Shown one piece after another: positions 1-10,213 of a stretch of DNA of 64,000 nt (positions are counted from its first letter, which is position 1; the number at the start of each line of letters is the position of its first letter). The notes beneath the pieces were generated by a model. That model did no database searches, was not told the DNA's origin, and was given only the letters and a program-made list of their open reading frames with translations. The stretch spans positions 1 to 64,000 of the forward strand of contig JAJEKV010000107.1 of assembly GCA_021234155.1 (NCBI GenBank), given 5' to 3'. A program made the translations under genes and the position numbers. The stretch is from Isoetes taiwanensis. Its lineage: Eukaryota; Streptophyta; Lycopodiopsida; Isoetales; Isoetaceae.

Positions 1-274
1 TCCTTGCATTTATGTGGATCAGTAATTACTTAAGGTTCGCAGTTCATGTTAAATCTAATTCCAGGAAGCTTCTACCCTTTCTTCCCTGTTACAGAAGGTA
101 AGTATGGAATTGTTTGTCTCCAAAAGAGTGAAGCAAAAAGTTGTGAAGCAGGTATGTGGAGATCGGCAGCAGAACCAGTTGAATCGCACAGGTAAATGTT
201 ATTCTTCGTAGCTGCCTGTTTTAAGTTGAAATGATATTAGAAATTATTTTCCAGGTAATTGGCAATGGAGCCCA
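1..274 (+). other. Exon-like sequence before the PPR remnant
   Basis: I do not recognise this stretch. A short open run starts at the ATG near 105 (reading MELFVSKRVKQKVVKQ) and ends at a donor-like CACAG|gtaaat near 192. A pyrimidine-rich tract with an acceptor-like ttttccag lies near 247-254. This could be a small exon of a host gene or an upstream part of the PPR gene, but the only support is splice-like signals. Confidence 0.2.
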
Positions 275-589
275 GAGTGATCAAGGTTACAACACGTTGT
301 CCTCCGTAATGGGTTAGATTCATACTCCACCTTAAATGACAATCTTATCCGCCTCTTTGCTTCTTATGGATGTTTACTTGAGGCCAATCAAGTTTTTAAC
401 GGAATGGCAAATACAAGCATATATACATGGAAAGTTGTCATTTGTGCAAACAGCAAGCTTGGACGACGTGACAGTTGATTTGTACACCAAAATGCAGTTC
501 TCAGACGTTAGAAGTAACAATTATGTTTGTATTACTGTTATGAAAGCATGCGCATTGATAGGAGCTCTTGAACATGGCAGATTGATTCA
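275..589 (+). pseudogene. PPR protein pseudogene, 5' part
   Basis: This is a remnant of an organelle-type RNA-binding pentatricopeptide repeat protein. Two frames give PPR motifs: NLIRLFASYGCLLEANQVF then TSIYTWKVVICANSKLG, followed after a frameshift near 460 by VDLYTKMQFSDVRSNNYV and CITVMKACALIGALEHGRLI. The reading is cut at 589 in the middle of the motif by the transposon at 590. The same motif resumes at 11554 with NEIIDDELKPDISICNTLVD, so the left and right pieces join. The piece is about 85% or more identical by eye to 11880-12150, a tandem paralogue. It is broken by both the frameshift and the insertion. The PLS-type repeat style is plain; the editing target cannot be inferred. Confidence 0.85.
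586..589. repeat. Target site duplication TTCA, left copy
   Basis: TTCA abuts the left terminal repeat; the same four bases abut the right one at 11550-11553. Removing the element and one copy restores an open PPR frame reading GRLIHNEII, which the paralogue at about 12140 supports. Confidence 0.85.
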
Positions 590-610
590 GGGTAGAAGCA
601 TGAAAGGGTG
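590..610 (+). repeat. Left terminal inverted repeat
   Basis: A 21-base terminal repeat starting GGGTAGAAGCAT and ending AAAGGGTG. It is the exact reverse complement of 11529-11549 and is directly preceded by TTCA (586-589), the left copy of the target duplication. Confidence 0.93.
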
Positions 611-865
611 ATTGAATTTTTTTGTATATTGATGTAAAAATTTGAACTGGGTTAAAGTGTTTGTAATGTACATTTTGAATTTTACATGGAGTTGCCTATC
701 ATTAATAAAGGCGGTTGACGTACAATATTCTCCATAATTATACCAAATCCTCCCGAAATCTTGTACTAGCTTCTCTATCAATAAAATCTAAATATCTTGC
801 ATGCGGAAAAAAAAAAAAAAAAAAAACTTTGGCGCACATTTTGAACTTTACTCAATCGATCAAAC
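611..865. other. Left subterminal region of the transposon
   Basis: Non-coding by eye. It holds ACATTTTGAATTT (670-682), repeated directly near the right end at 11485-11497, and a run of about 20 A residues near 807-826. It probably contains the transposase promoter, but I see no convincing TATA box. Confidence 0.4.
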
Positions 866-3800
866 ATGGCTCCGGATTCTACCTCAACGAAAACTTGGCC
901 CGAATCGATTATAGCTGCTCTTAAATCGAATGCATTTCAAGAAACAAATGTATCTTGAACAAATTGAAATCCCTTTCCTTCAAGCAGTAATACAAATCCC
1001 TTCAAGCAGTAGTACAAATCTGGTTAATAATCTGATTTCTTATGCAGGATGTTGTATCCCCTTTCTGCAGAATGGATCGATGTCTTAAAGCACCAGTTGA
1101 AGAAGAAACTATGGAAGAAGGATTGGACTCTCATGCAAGCACTTCGAGGTCGCAAGATCGGGTTCGATTTCAATCCTCCTGTTGATGAAGTTTCGGAAAG
1201 CACTGTTACAAGCAGGCAAAGAAAATCGAAACAGAGGGTTTGTAGGGGTGGATACGTGACAAAGCCAATTAGAAGAAAGGTGAATGCTTCTGTAAATCTC
1301 ATAATGAATGAGGTATCTAATTTGACTCCAAAACAGCAAAGTATATTTGCAAGAAGATTATTGCGGGACAAAAGATTGCAATTCCTATTTGAGCTGGGTC
1401 ATTGGAAGGCCTCAAGAGGCTATCGTGAAAAACAGATCTGGTAAAGAATTTAAAGGATGGCCTCCAAGACGTCAAAAATGCAAATAGCAATGACAGACTT
1501 GCTGCAAAGCATTCTTTACTATCTATGGTGGTTGGAGATGAAGGAGAATTACAGAAGACTTCACTAGCAAACTAAATTCTTTGAAAATACATCCTAGAAA
1601 TATGAAACTAGCAATCGAGAGAAGGAAAAGAATGTCACTAGGTGGAACAAATGTGGGCATTAGCAGGTCGAAATCCAAGAACAAATACGATAGATCGGGC
1701 TATGAAGGATATGGTTGCTTTCGGTTTTGGTTAGATAACTCAAAGGTTTCACCAAAAATTAGAGATGTCATGAAGAAGAGGACACAACCAATTCAATATA
1801 TTGACATTACACGAATGATTGTAATTTAAATTTGTAATTGCATCTTGTTTTTCAGAATAAAGAATGTAAAGTTTGTAGATTTCTTTACTTTTTGGCGTAA
1901 TAAAGATGTCTTTTATTTTGTAACACTTGATGTAAAGTTTGTAATGATTTCTTTACTTTTTGAATGTAATGTAGATGCGATCACGCCCTAGTTGTTCTAC
2001 ATGGAAATGTCAAATTATTTCATGGCAACACGTACATGTATATTTGTTTACATGTATGTTCTGGATGTATATTTGTTTACATGTATATTCTGGATGTATA
2101 TTTGTTTACATGTATATTCTGGATGTATTGTAGATGTAGGCAGTAACTAAGAAGAAATTAGTGTGGAGATGTATTGTTTGTCAAAAAATTATGTGACTTC
2201 ATAGTAAATGAAATAAAATTCATGTCAGAATGTACATGTATGTGTGGGAGTTTAGGGTCTTGAATATGTAAAAGATTTGTATGTAATGTAATGTAATGAG
2301 GTGACTAATTTTATTTCAATGTAATTTTACAGTGAATTATTCAATTTTGTGGATCATTATCTAGAGGTTTGGATTGGGCTTAGGCAATTTGAATACTTAA
2401 AACCTTCTTGCATTAGAAAGCTAAAGGAAAGAAACACATGTTGTTGCGTGAAACATGAGCAATCGATCTGCAAGCGAGGCATTTAATTTGATGAGGTCAA
2501 GACTCCATGAAAATTGTTCGTGCAATTGTGGTGTGTGCGCATCCGAAGCTCATCTTTGGAATATGTCAAGCGAAGGACAAGACATTTGATAATGTTGGCA
2601 CATTTTGGAGGGCTATGGTATGTGATGAGAAAAAAGCAACGAAAGTGGCATAAGCTACAATGTATCAAATCAGATTGTGGAAATTGTGGGAAACAATTAA
2701 TTGAGTTGTGTCCAAGAGAATACAAGGAGCAGATTGATCAAACGCTTGATTGGCAAGTCTATGGTTACGTTAATGAGCCCTCGAAGAAAGGAACTTCACG
2801 AAGACTAAAGCTAATTGACAAGAAAGGCAGCTCCAGTAATATGTTGGATAACATGTTTGATCATATGTCGAAGTTTGTATATCATAACTTTGTGGCACAT
2901 TGGCAGAGCAAACAATTCAAGGAATCCATGAAGAGTCTTCGTGATGATACCGTATTATCAGTTGTTGATTTCTCGGAGAATTATACTTTGAAGCCATTCA
3001 ACGAGATTCAAGCACAACATTGGTACAATGAACAAATCAGCATATTGGTCCACATCACGATGTTCAAGGTACAGGGTAAAATGAGGAAATGTGTGCACTT
3101 CTTTATTTCAGATGACAAAACACATGATACTCACTTTGTACAAAAAGCATTCAAGATGCACCTCAATTGGCTGAAAGAAAATGGTGCTGGTCATATGAAA
3201 TACCACTTAGTTTGGTCTGACGGGTGTGCAGCCCAATTCAAGTCGAGAAGAGCTTTCTATCATGTAACTAGGTATCATCAAGAGCATAAGATCAGAATGC
3301 ACTGGAATTTCTTTGGCTCAGGACATGGGAAGGGCACACATGACGGAGAAGGAGCCATAGCCAAACTATGGCTCGAGGCAGAACAAAGAAAAAGGATGGG
3401 AAAGTGATAAAAATGCGTAAACCGCATGTGAGGTTCTTGAAGAGAAAGTTTCTGATGTGGAAAGGATATTTTGGAAGGTGTCTGACATTGACCGTTCCCA
3501 AAGATTTGATGTGCTCCCAGTGAAAGGGGTGCAATCTCTTCATTGCGTATCATCCATAGATCCAAATGATCCAACAAAGTTAATGTGTAGATCTCTTTCA
3601 TGTTTTTGTAAGGCATGCATCAATTTTGATTGGCCTGCTTGTGAGAATCTTGATCATTGTGGCGGTGGGAGTTGAGAAAACTAGAGCCTACAAACAGGGG
3701 ACAATGTTGAAGAAGATGGGTGCGAGGTGAGGAGGACTTGTGGGCAAATGGCGTGGACAATGTGGATGAGGCGGTGCAGGTGGAGATTATTTTGCATCAT

Positions 3801-4172
3801 TCACATCCCCGGACAATTATGAAAGGGTCCCTTATTATCTCATCAAAGGTACGTAGTGAAACATGCCCTCGAAGAAGACACCAAGGATGACTATGGAAAT
3901 GAATTTTATTGTGGTAATGAAGTTATAGCTGGTAACTACTTTGAATTGATTCACGGTTGCCATCAAAAGTACAGGGCTTATTCAAGGAAAGAAAGTTCTT
4001 GTCCATCCCGAAGTCGAGAATTGGGGTGAGATTTCCATTGGAGCCGGTCAAACATAAGATTAAAGGTACATCTTATGCATATGAACTGACTAACTATTGG
4101 CATGAAATGTTTTGGGAAATTTGCCGAGAGATTGTAGAATCTCGTAATAACGTTCTTTTGTTGTTGAAGTAA
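866..4172 (+). pseudogene. DDE-type transposase gene, frameshifted
   Basis: Likely transposase of the 590-11549 element. Exon 1 starts at ATG 866 (reading MAPDSTSTKTWPESIIAAL) and ends at 949|gtatct; exon 2 begins after tatgcag at 1048 in matching phase. Pieces follow in order across frames: about 1190-1440 (TPKQQSIFARRLLRDKR), 1441-1575 (VKNLKDGLQDVKNANSNDR), 1581-1790 (IHPRNMKLAIERRKRM, FWLDNSKVSP), 2380-2455 (RQFEYLKPSCIRKLKE, CCCVKH), 2455-2560 (CSCNCGVC), then the core to 3407. Candidate acidic residues sit in VVDFSENY, WSDGCAAQFK and GHGKGTHDGEGA, a D..D..(D/E) pattern typical of RNase H-fold transposases. A cysteine-rich tail (CRSLSCFCKACINFDWPAC, 3590-3650) precedes the C-terminus ending at the stop at 4170-4172. 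At least five frame changes are needed. From memory, similar uncharacterised proteins with DF(A/S)ENY and HGKG motifs occur in cnidarians and other animals; I cannot confirm this by search. Confidence 0.75.
1830..2370. repeat. AT-rich spacer with 3 x 29-bp tandem repeat
   Basis: This gap inside the transposase gene is rich in TGTAATGTA-type words. At 2038-2124 a 29-bp unit (beginning GTATATTTGTTTACATGTA) repeats three times with one substitution. It could be an intron or a later insertion; the coding similarity resumes near 2375. Confidence 0.7.
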
Positions 4173-4654
4173 CTTTTCTATGCACTAAGGCATGGACTTG
4201 CAAACTGAATGTAATCAGAATGTGAACCAATTAAAACACAAACATTAATATAATGTTTATATACTTCCAAGACTGTTATACTTAGTGTAAGTTCAATTGG
4301 TTTCCCTGTTCGGCATTGATCTCCTCAAGAATCGGGTGCGCCAGGTGAGTTTGCATTTGAATTGGGGATATGGATTGTGATCTAGTCGTTCGATCTCCTC
4401 CCGCCATTGGAATCAACCAGTCAACACGGGTAAAAAGGAATTTTTATCACAATCTATTCCCTTCTCCCTCGTTTTACGATATGAAACAATTACCATGTCA
4501 ATGATTTGTTCCTTAACCAATGATTTGTGCCAATGATTTGTTCAACATCCTTTTCTCAAAATCTATCCCACTGTCCTCTTTTTCTGACCCAATTGGCCAA
4601 TGGTTGATGCTGGCATATATCCCACAAGCCTAGCTCAAAGGAAAGGGCTATACT
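4173..4654. other. No gene seen, 3' of transposase
   Basis: AT-rich sequence after the transposase stop. I see no coding potential or repeat here beyond scattered short direct repeats such as ccaatgatttgt near 4497-4540. Confidence 0.4.
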
Positions 4655-4915
4655 CAATGTGGAATATTCCTTTCAATGTAATAAGGAATATTCTTGATAA
4701 CTAGACACTAAGGAATATTCCTTTCAATGCAAAAAGGAATATTCCTTTCAAGGTAATAGGAATATTCCTTGTAACTATGGGTGCACTTAAACAAACTAAA
4801 GAATATTCCTTTGAAGGTAATAAGGAATATTCCTGATAACTAGGCGCTAAGGAATATTCCTTTCAATGCAATAAGGAATATTCCTTTTAAGGTAATAAGG
4901 AATATTCCTTGTTAT
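4655..4915. repeat. Array of GGAATATTCC palindromes
   Basis: Eight perfect copies and two one-mismatch copies of the palindrome GGAATATTCC occur in about 260 bases, usually as AAGGAATATTCCTTT. They fall into two larger repeats sharing CTAAGGAATATTCCTTTCAA, the second starting near 4848. Each palindrome could act as a dimer-binding site or form a small cruciform. The array lies between the two gene regions of the transposon. Confidence 0.9.
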
Positions 4916-4985
4916 CTCTATATTGTTGACTCACGCTTTACCAAACACAATATGCATAGGCACACAATATGCCTTAACATAATCC

Positions 4986-5050
4986 ATTCATTTGGCATTT
5001 GTTGATTTGGCAATTTGTTGATTTGGCAATTGTTGATTTGGCAATTGTTG
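4986..5050. repeat. Tandem GTTGATTTGGCAATT repeats
   Basis: About four imperfect copies of a 16-19 bp unit (ATTTGGCAATTTGTTG). The unit length varies through single-T differences, typical of replication slippage. Confidence 0.8.
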
Positions 5051-5227
5051 AGGAACATTGAATGCATGTGGGATATTTGAGCCCATTACTAAAAAAAATG
5101 GTGGACTAGGATTACATCTTGGACAGTTATGACACGCTGGTCTGTAACTGAAGATTACAAGCCAGCAAGCCATAACTTTTCAACATCTAAATCTCTATCC
5201 ACACTTATCAATAATAAGCAAAACCCT

Positions 5228-5240
5228 ATTTATATATGTG
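5228..5240 (+). promoter_or_regulatory. Possible TATA box
   Basis: The sequence TTTATATATG lies about 250 bases before the ATG at 5488. It is a plausible core promoter for the small ORF; no other evidence. Confidence 0.25.
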
Positions 5241-5487
5241 CACGTTTTTTTGTGATATATGCATGTGGGATATTGCTAACTTTGTGTTAGGGTTGTGCTA
5301 GGGTGTGAAATCGTATGCATGAATACATCCCTTTCCTCTTCTGCCTAATTCCCAAAACAAAATCGTATGCATGCAAACATCCCTTTTATTCCCAAAATTC
5401 TGCCCTGTAGCTTCATTCCGTCCCCATCGTCTATTCCGCCATCTCCTTCACTCCTTCCCCATTCCGTCCATCTCCTTCACTTCCGCC

Positions 5488-5795
5488 ATGGCCAAGTTCA
5501 AGACCACACTCCGCAGGAACACTATCCCGGCCATTGTGCCTGCTCCTCCCCCGCCAGCACGGTCCTCCTCTTCCTCCGGAGAATCCGTGTCTTCCTCCGG
5601 AGGCCACCCGGTTACAGTCAGGGCGAAGTTCACTCCACCAGAGGTGGAGAAGCTCATCATGGATCATCGGTGCCGCCAAAGCCGTTGCGGGTGATCGAGT
5701 GGGTGCATGAGGCTTACCTCGACGAGGAGCGACTCCTCGAAATGAAGATGTATGCCATGGAGGACGACCTTCATATAGAGCTGAAGATGGCCTGA
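5488..5795 (+). pseudogene. Small unknown ORF with one frame break
   Basis: The ATG at 5488 sits in a good plant context (gccATGGCC) and reads MAKFKTTLRRNTIPAIVPAP, then a Pro/Ser-rich stretch and VRAKFTPPEVEKLIMD before a stop near 5692. An overlapping frame carries on with PLRVIEWVHEAYLDEERLL and an acidic tail ending ELKMA with its stop at 5793-5795. The two halves look like one short protein of about 100 residues with a single indel near 5670. I do not recognise it. It lies inside the 10.96-kb element. The G+C-rich composition (about 5430-5780) differs from the AT-rich surroundings, so the piece may have been captured. Confidence 0.4.
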
Positions 5796-5840
5796 AGATC
5801 AAGCCTTGTTTTTGTAATCCCTGGTTTCAATTTTTTTGGT

Positions 5841-5940
5841 AATAGTCCTTGTGACTATTCTTTGTAAAGCTTTTTAATTAAACACAGAAGCAATAGTCCT
5901 TGTGACTCCATTTTTTGTAAAGCTTTTTCATTAATGTGAA
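5841..5940. repeat. Direct repeat, 51-bp period
   Basis: AATAGTCCTTGTGACT followed by TTTGTAAAGCTTTTT occurs at 5841 and again at 5892. It lies just after the small ORF and may include duplicated 3' UTR sequence. Confidence 0.75.
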
Positions 5941-6377
5941 CTCCTCTTCTCTACAATTTATTTGTGACTATTTTTTGCTTTAACTGTTCTCTGAGTTTCC
6001 ACTGTTCTTTTAGTTAACTGAACTATTTCTATTCTTTCTGTATAGATATAAGAAACATGTTTGGTACTTAGTTTGCAACTCAAGTTTTTGGTGCAACTCA
6101 AGTTAATGACAGTTTTTGTCATTAATTATAAAATACAAAGTACAATTACTGAAATAGTATACCAAAACAAACATTAAAGCCAACAAGGAATTTCAAGGTG
6201 CGTAATTTATGATGCACACTAACAAAATATGGTAACCAGCAGCCAATAGGAAAATATGTTCAGAGTATTTTTCTTTAAATGCATCTTGAAGCATCTGAAG
6301 CATCTACCAAAAATTTCTGGATGTTGGTCCAGAAACCTCTTGAACAATACCATCTGCATGAAATGAACACTAAACTG
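5941..6377. other. No gene seen
   Basis: AT-rich filler between the small ORF and the CA-rich repeat. Nothing recognised. Confidence 0.35.
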
Positions 6378-6930
6378 TTAGGGTGTGTATACCACACCAA
6401 ACCATGCACCATACCATGCCCCACACTATCATATTCACCAGAACGAGCACATCCCACCACACACCACACCATTCACCACACACCACACCACACACCACAC
6501 CATTCACCACACACCATACACCATAGACCATACACCAACTATCATATTCACCGTAAGCGAGCACATCCCACCACACACCACACCCCACCACACACCCCAC
6601 CACTCACCCCACCACACACCACACCATTCACCACACACCATACACCATAGACCATACACCAACTATCATATTCACCAGAACGAGCACATCCCACCACACA
6701 CCACACCATTCACCACATACCCCACCACACACTCCACCACACACCACACCATTCACCACACACCATACACCATAGACCATACACCAACTATCATATTCAC
6801 CAGAACGGATGTGGTGTGTGGTGAATGGTGTGGTCGTGTGTGGGGTGTGGTGGTGGGGGTGGTGGTGGTAGTGTGTGTGGTGGTATGATGTGGTGTGGTG
6901 GAGTGTGGTGGGGTGTGGTAGTGTGGTGTT
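6378..6930. repeat. CA-rich higher-order repeat facing a GT-rich block
   Basis: 6378-6806 is a CCA-rich array with a higher-order unit of about 112-127 bases, each unit carrying CTATCATATTCACC (near 6426, 6538, 6664 and 6788). At about 6807 the strand bias flips and 6808-6929 is GT-rich. The 21 bases at 6814-6834 are the exact reverse complement of 6463-6483, and similar copies occur in the other units. A transcript or single strand could therefore fold into a long, slipping hairpin. The His/Thr-rich open frames here are low-complexity artefacts. Confidence 0.9.
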
Positions 6931-7218
6931 GAAACAATCAAAACAATCAAGTAATGTTGTAACAGTCGAAACAATCAAGTAACTGTTTTGATTGACCAAA
7001 AAGGGTACAAGGGTTCTTTAAATCAGAAATCTTTTTTCTTCAAAAAAAAAAAAACTTACATAGTCATAAAGTATACTATCAGTAGTATACTATTCAGCAT
7101 AGTGTCATTTACACATTCCTTATGATAGGAAATGTGAACACAAATGTGAACAAAAGATATATATAAGCCTGTTACATAGTTCATCTTGCAAAATCAGATA
7201 CTCAGACTCATGATCAGC
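6931..7218. other. Short repeats and AT-rich sequence
   Basis: CGAAACAATCAAGTAA-type words repeat near 6931-6985, and agtatactatcagtagtatact near 7070-7091 forms a small inverted repeat. No gene is seen. Confidence 0.4.
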
Positions 7219-9385
7219 TCAGAAATCAGAGGACTGCTGGCTGATACGTTCTTTCGGATTGGCATCACAATGCATGACCAAAGCATCTATTAGAAATTGT
7301 CGTCGTGACAGGGCGTATTCATGAGAGAACCATTTAGATGTAATCTGTGACATCCATAAATAAGGTTAGAAATATTTAAAGGAACATGAGATGCAGTACA
7401 TACAAGGGAAGGCATACAACTTACTTCCATATCTCTACCAGAGACAAGAGCTTCAACATATTTGTGCATAAATCCCATCACATACAACCCACATGATGTT
7501 AAATCGGCTCTTTGTGGCACCTCTACTTCTTTGAATCCGATTAACATTATTTCTCTTCATGAAATCAACGCCTCGAGATACTTGGACCGATCGATGTGGT
7601 TAACATTTGTGTGTGTGTGCCTACATATCACGAAATTTAGCGGACCGAATTAGCGAAGAAAAGCAAAGCAACAACTTAAAGTATTACATACCCTTTGATT
7701 GCTTTTCTCGTCGTGATAACCTGTAAGAGGATTCAAGACGTGAATTCCTGGTGCAGGTAGAATCTTGGAATCAGATGGTGCGAGCGTAAAAACAGCCAGC
7801 ACAAAATGGTCATTCTCAAGGATAGGTGCAAGGATATGATGGCATTTAGCTACCACAATCCCCTTCATCCCCGATTTCACTATTTCAATGACATTTGATC
7901 CTTCACCTGATTCACCCTTTCTTTTCTTTGTTGGTAGCTTCTCTAAACCTTATATAGTTGTAGCGGGATAAAAAGATTTTGCTCTTCCACTTTCGAAAGG
8001 CAATGTCTCATACAAGCACTGGATTAGATTAAGATTAACATTACTGACACAAGGAATAGCAACAAATACATTTCGGTTACAACCGGTTATTATTACGCCA
8101 TAAAGATCCACTAAGCGGCTACTCATTTTAGAGTTAGTTGCACATAAAATTGCTATGTCGGATGCAACCACTTTCATTTCAGCCCGTGGACAGTTCTTGA
8201 ATGGCGTGAATGGCGCCGAATTCCATAAGTTTATCCTTGTCATCATTTACATTTTGTCGGATCCAAGATGTTAGTGTCATATTAACAATTGATCCATGAC
8301 AATAAAGCATAAATTGATACCTTCCAATCTCTGTTTCCAGTGGTTTAGACCTGCAAAACGAGTAGAATATAATAAGCTACTGAAGCATAAGTAAGTCAAT
8401 GTTAGTGTCATATTAACAATTGATCCATGACAATAAAGCATAAATTGATACCTTCCAATCTGTTTCGATTGGTTTAGACACGCAAAATGAGTAAAATATA
8501 ATAAGCTACTGAAGTATAAGTAAGTCAATGTAAGCTAGCAATTACCGTTTTGCAGCGGATGTTCCTGCTCTGGTTTGCACTCTCTTTTTTCCAGCTGTTT
8601 TGGCATCAGCTTTGACCATAAATTTAGTCGTTGCCTTGGCTGCAATCTCCAAGGCTTCTTCAACATCATCTAGCTCCTTTGAATCGTCGCAAGTCTCTGA
8701 AGACAAGAAAGTGCTTCATTCTAATGTTTTGAAAGCAAGACAAAAAAAGAAACACGTACCTGCCAAAGAACAAGCCTTTTCCTCAACTTGAAAAACAGCA
8801 GCTTCAGGACTGTTTTCAATGTCGTCACCAACATCTTCAGTAATTTTATCTGTAAACACGTCAACGTAAGTTTCAAAATACAAAAAAAAAAATTAGAAAC
8901 CCTGAAAAGGAGAGAGAATTACTTTCTGAGCTTTCAGCTAGTTGCTCCAATAATAGCAGCTCCGCTTCAACAGGTGGGATCTCTTTTTGGAAAACAACCT
9001 CTGCTGCAAAATATTGAACATTAGTGAACTCTAACTACAACAGATGCAATCTTAATGTAATCAGAATGTCATCACCCTACCTTCCACATACCCCTCTGTC
9101 TCCAAATCCTCGTGACCGATTGCTTATGAGTTGTTGCAATTCTCAAAGGTGATGTAGATGTGGATGGACTTCCAACATCGATAGCAGCAGCATCTTTTGT
9201 GCCAGGTTCAGCAATTGGGATGTCTGAGAATGGTAAATGCAAACCCATCTCAATAACATTCTTCTTTTCACCTACAACATGAAATTTTGCTATATTCAGA
9301 ACTTAAGCATAGTGCACGAAACATGAATTGTTTAGTTTACCTGCAGTTTTACTTCTTCCTTTCTTGATACTACCCATGTCTGCAT
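7219..9385 (-). pseudogene. Ulp1/C48-type cysteine protease gene, decayed
   Basis: Ulp1 proteases cut SUMO-like modifiers and are common passengers of plant DNA transposons. On the - strand a multi-exon gene can be traced. Exons with consistent phase are 9375 (ATG, reading MGSIKKGRSKTA) to 9341, about 9272-9083, 9005-8933, about 8874-8766 and about 8703-8535; they encode an acidic linker (ITEDVGDDIENSPEAAVF) and a basic run (GKKRVQTRAGTSAAKR). Protease pieces follow at 8246-7950 (SSRLVDLYGVIIT, CVSNVNLNLIQCLYETLPF), about 7890-7687 (ENDHFVLAVF, HVLNPLTGYH), 7620-7425 (VPQRADLTSCGLYVMGF) and 7344-7219 (ending SQQSSDF). His, Gln and Cys of the catalytic set are visible; the usual Asp position reads Asn. 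Frame breaks occur near 9130, 8190 and 7570, so it is probably inactive. Confidence 0.72.
8272..8526. repeat. Tandem duplication of about 124 bp in the Ulp1 gene
   Basis: The block starting ATGTTAGTGTCATATTAACA is present twice (near 8270 and 8396), differing by a few substitutions. Each copy carries a possible small exon ending TTGGAAG|gtatca on the - strand, so the event may have duplicated an exon with its intron flank. Confidence 0.85.
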
Positions 9386-10213
9386 TGACACAATTGGGTG
9401 TCAATAAGAAATGTAAACACTTGATTCAGAATCAAGGGAAGATGTAGAGTAGATAGAAGCAAAATCTGAAGAAAAAACAATCAGATGCAAATCAAAACAG
9501 AACAAATGTTAATTACATGCAAGTAGGTTTTTACTACAGGCAAACTTTCTGCTGATAATGTAACGACAAAATAGAAGTACATTAGTGTACATAGCTATCA
9601 CAATGTAAAGGAAAACCAAATACTAAATTCAAATGTATTTCAGAACAAAATATTTTATCAATACACCCTATCAAATACATCATTCAGCATTGAATGTAAA
9701 GGAAAGTCAAATACCAAATTCATATGCATTTCTGATCACATGTAAATGCAAAGTACAGTCAATGCAATACATCCTATTAATACACCCTGTAAAGGAATTC
9801 CAGAAAAGCACTTCATGGCATATGTAAATGTAAAGTACAGAAGCAAATACATTTCCTCTTTACAGTAAAGACAAAACCACGCCAAATCAAATGTTAATAC
9901 AGTTATGTACATGATGGAAACTAACTACATCTAAGTACACTCAAACTAATTATGTAATCAAAATAGAAATAGATGTACCCTTGAAGGGATTCCTAAAAGC
10001 GATGTCGCAGGTCCCGGACCATGAACAATCATGTACACATGTATTCGATCGTTGAAACCCCGAATATAAGACAAAATAGACAATATGTATGACCACAAAG
10101 TGGAGATATTACCATGGTCGAAGTCAAGGCAATCATTGCATTGCTTTGCAAGTATTGCTTATATGTGAGAATGAAGCCCCCGTCTTCTTCTGCGAGTATG
10201 GGAGCCGGGCTGC
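9386..10213. other. AT-rich interval between the two parts of the - strand gene
   Basis: The stretch is rich in AATGTAAAG and TACATTAGTGTACAT words, similar to the 1900-2340 spacer in the same element. 9960-10190 has a faint - strand coding look (CNDCLDFDHGNISTLW) that may be an exon remnant. It is probably intron plus decayed coding sequence. Confidence 0.35.

Noticed and set aside
68-79. GCTTCTACCCTT, matching the inner-to-outer end of the 10.96-kb element
   Set aside because: Only 12 bases match, with no second end or target duplication; probably chance.
587-924. Short frames overlapping the left TIR as genes
   Set aside because: They cross the transposon boundary or run through a poly-A tract; shadows of the PPR remnant and non-coding ends.
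6275-6999. His/Thr-rich and Val/Gly/Trp-rich open frames
   Set aside because: They translate the CA/GT microsatellite on both strands.
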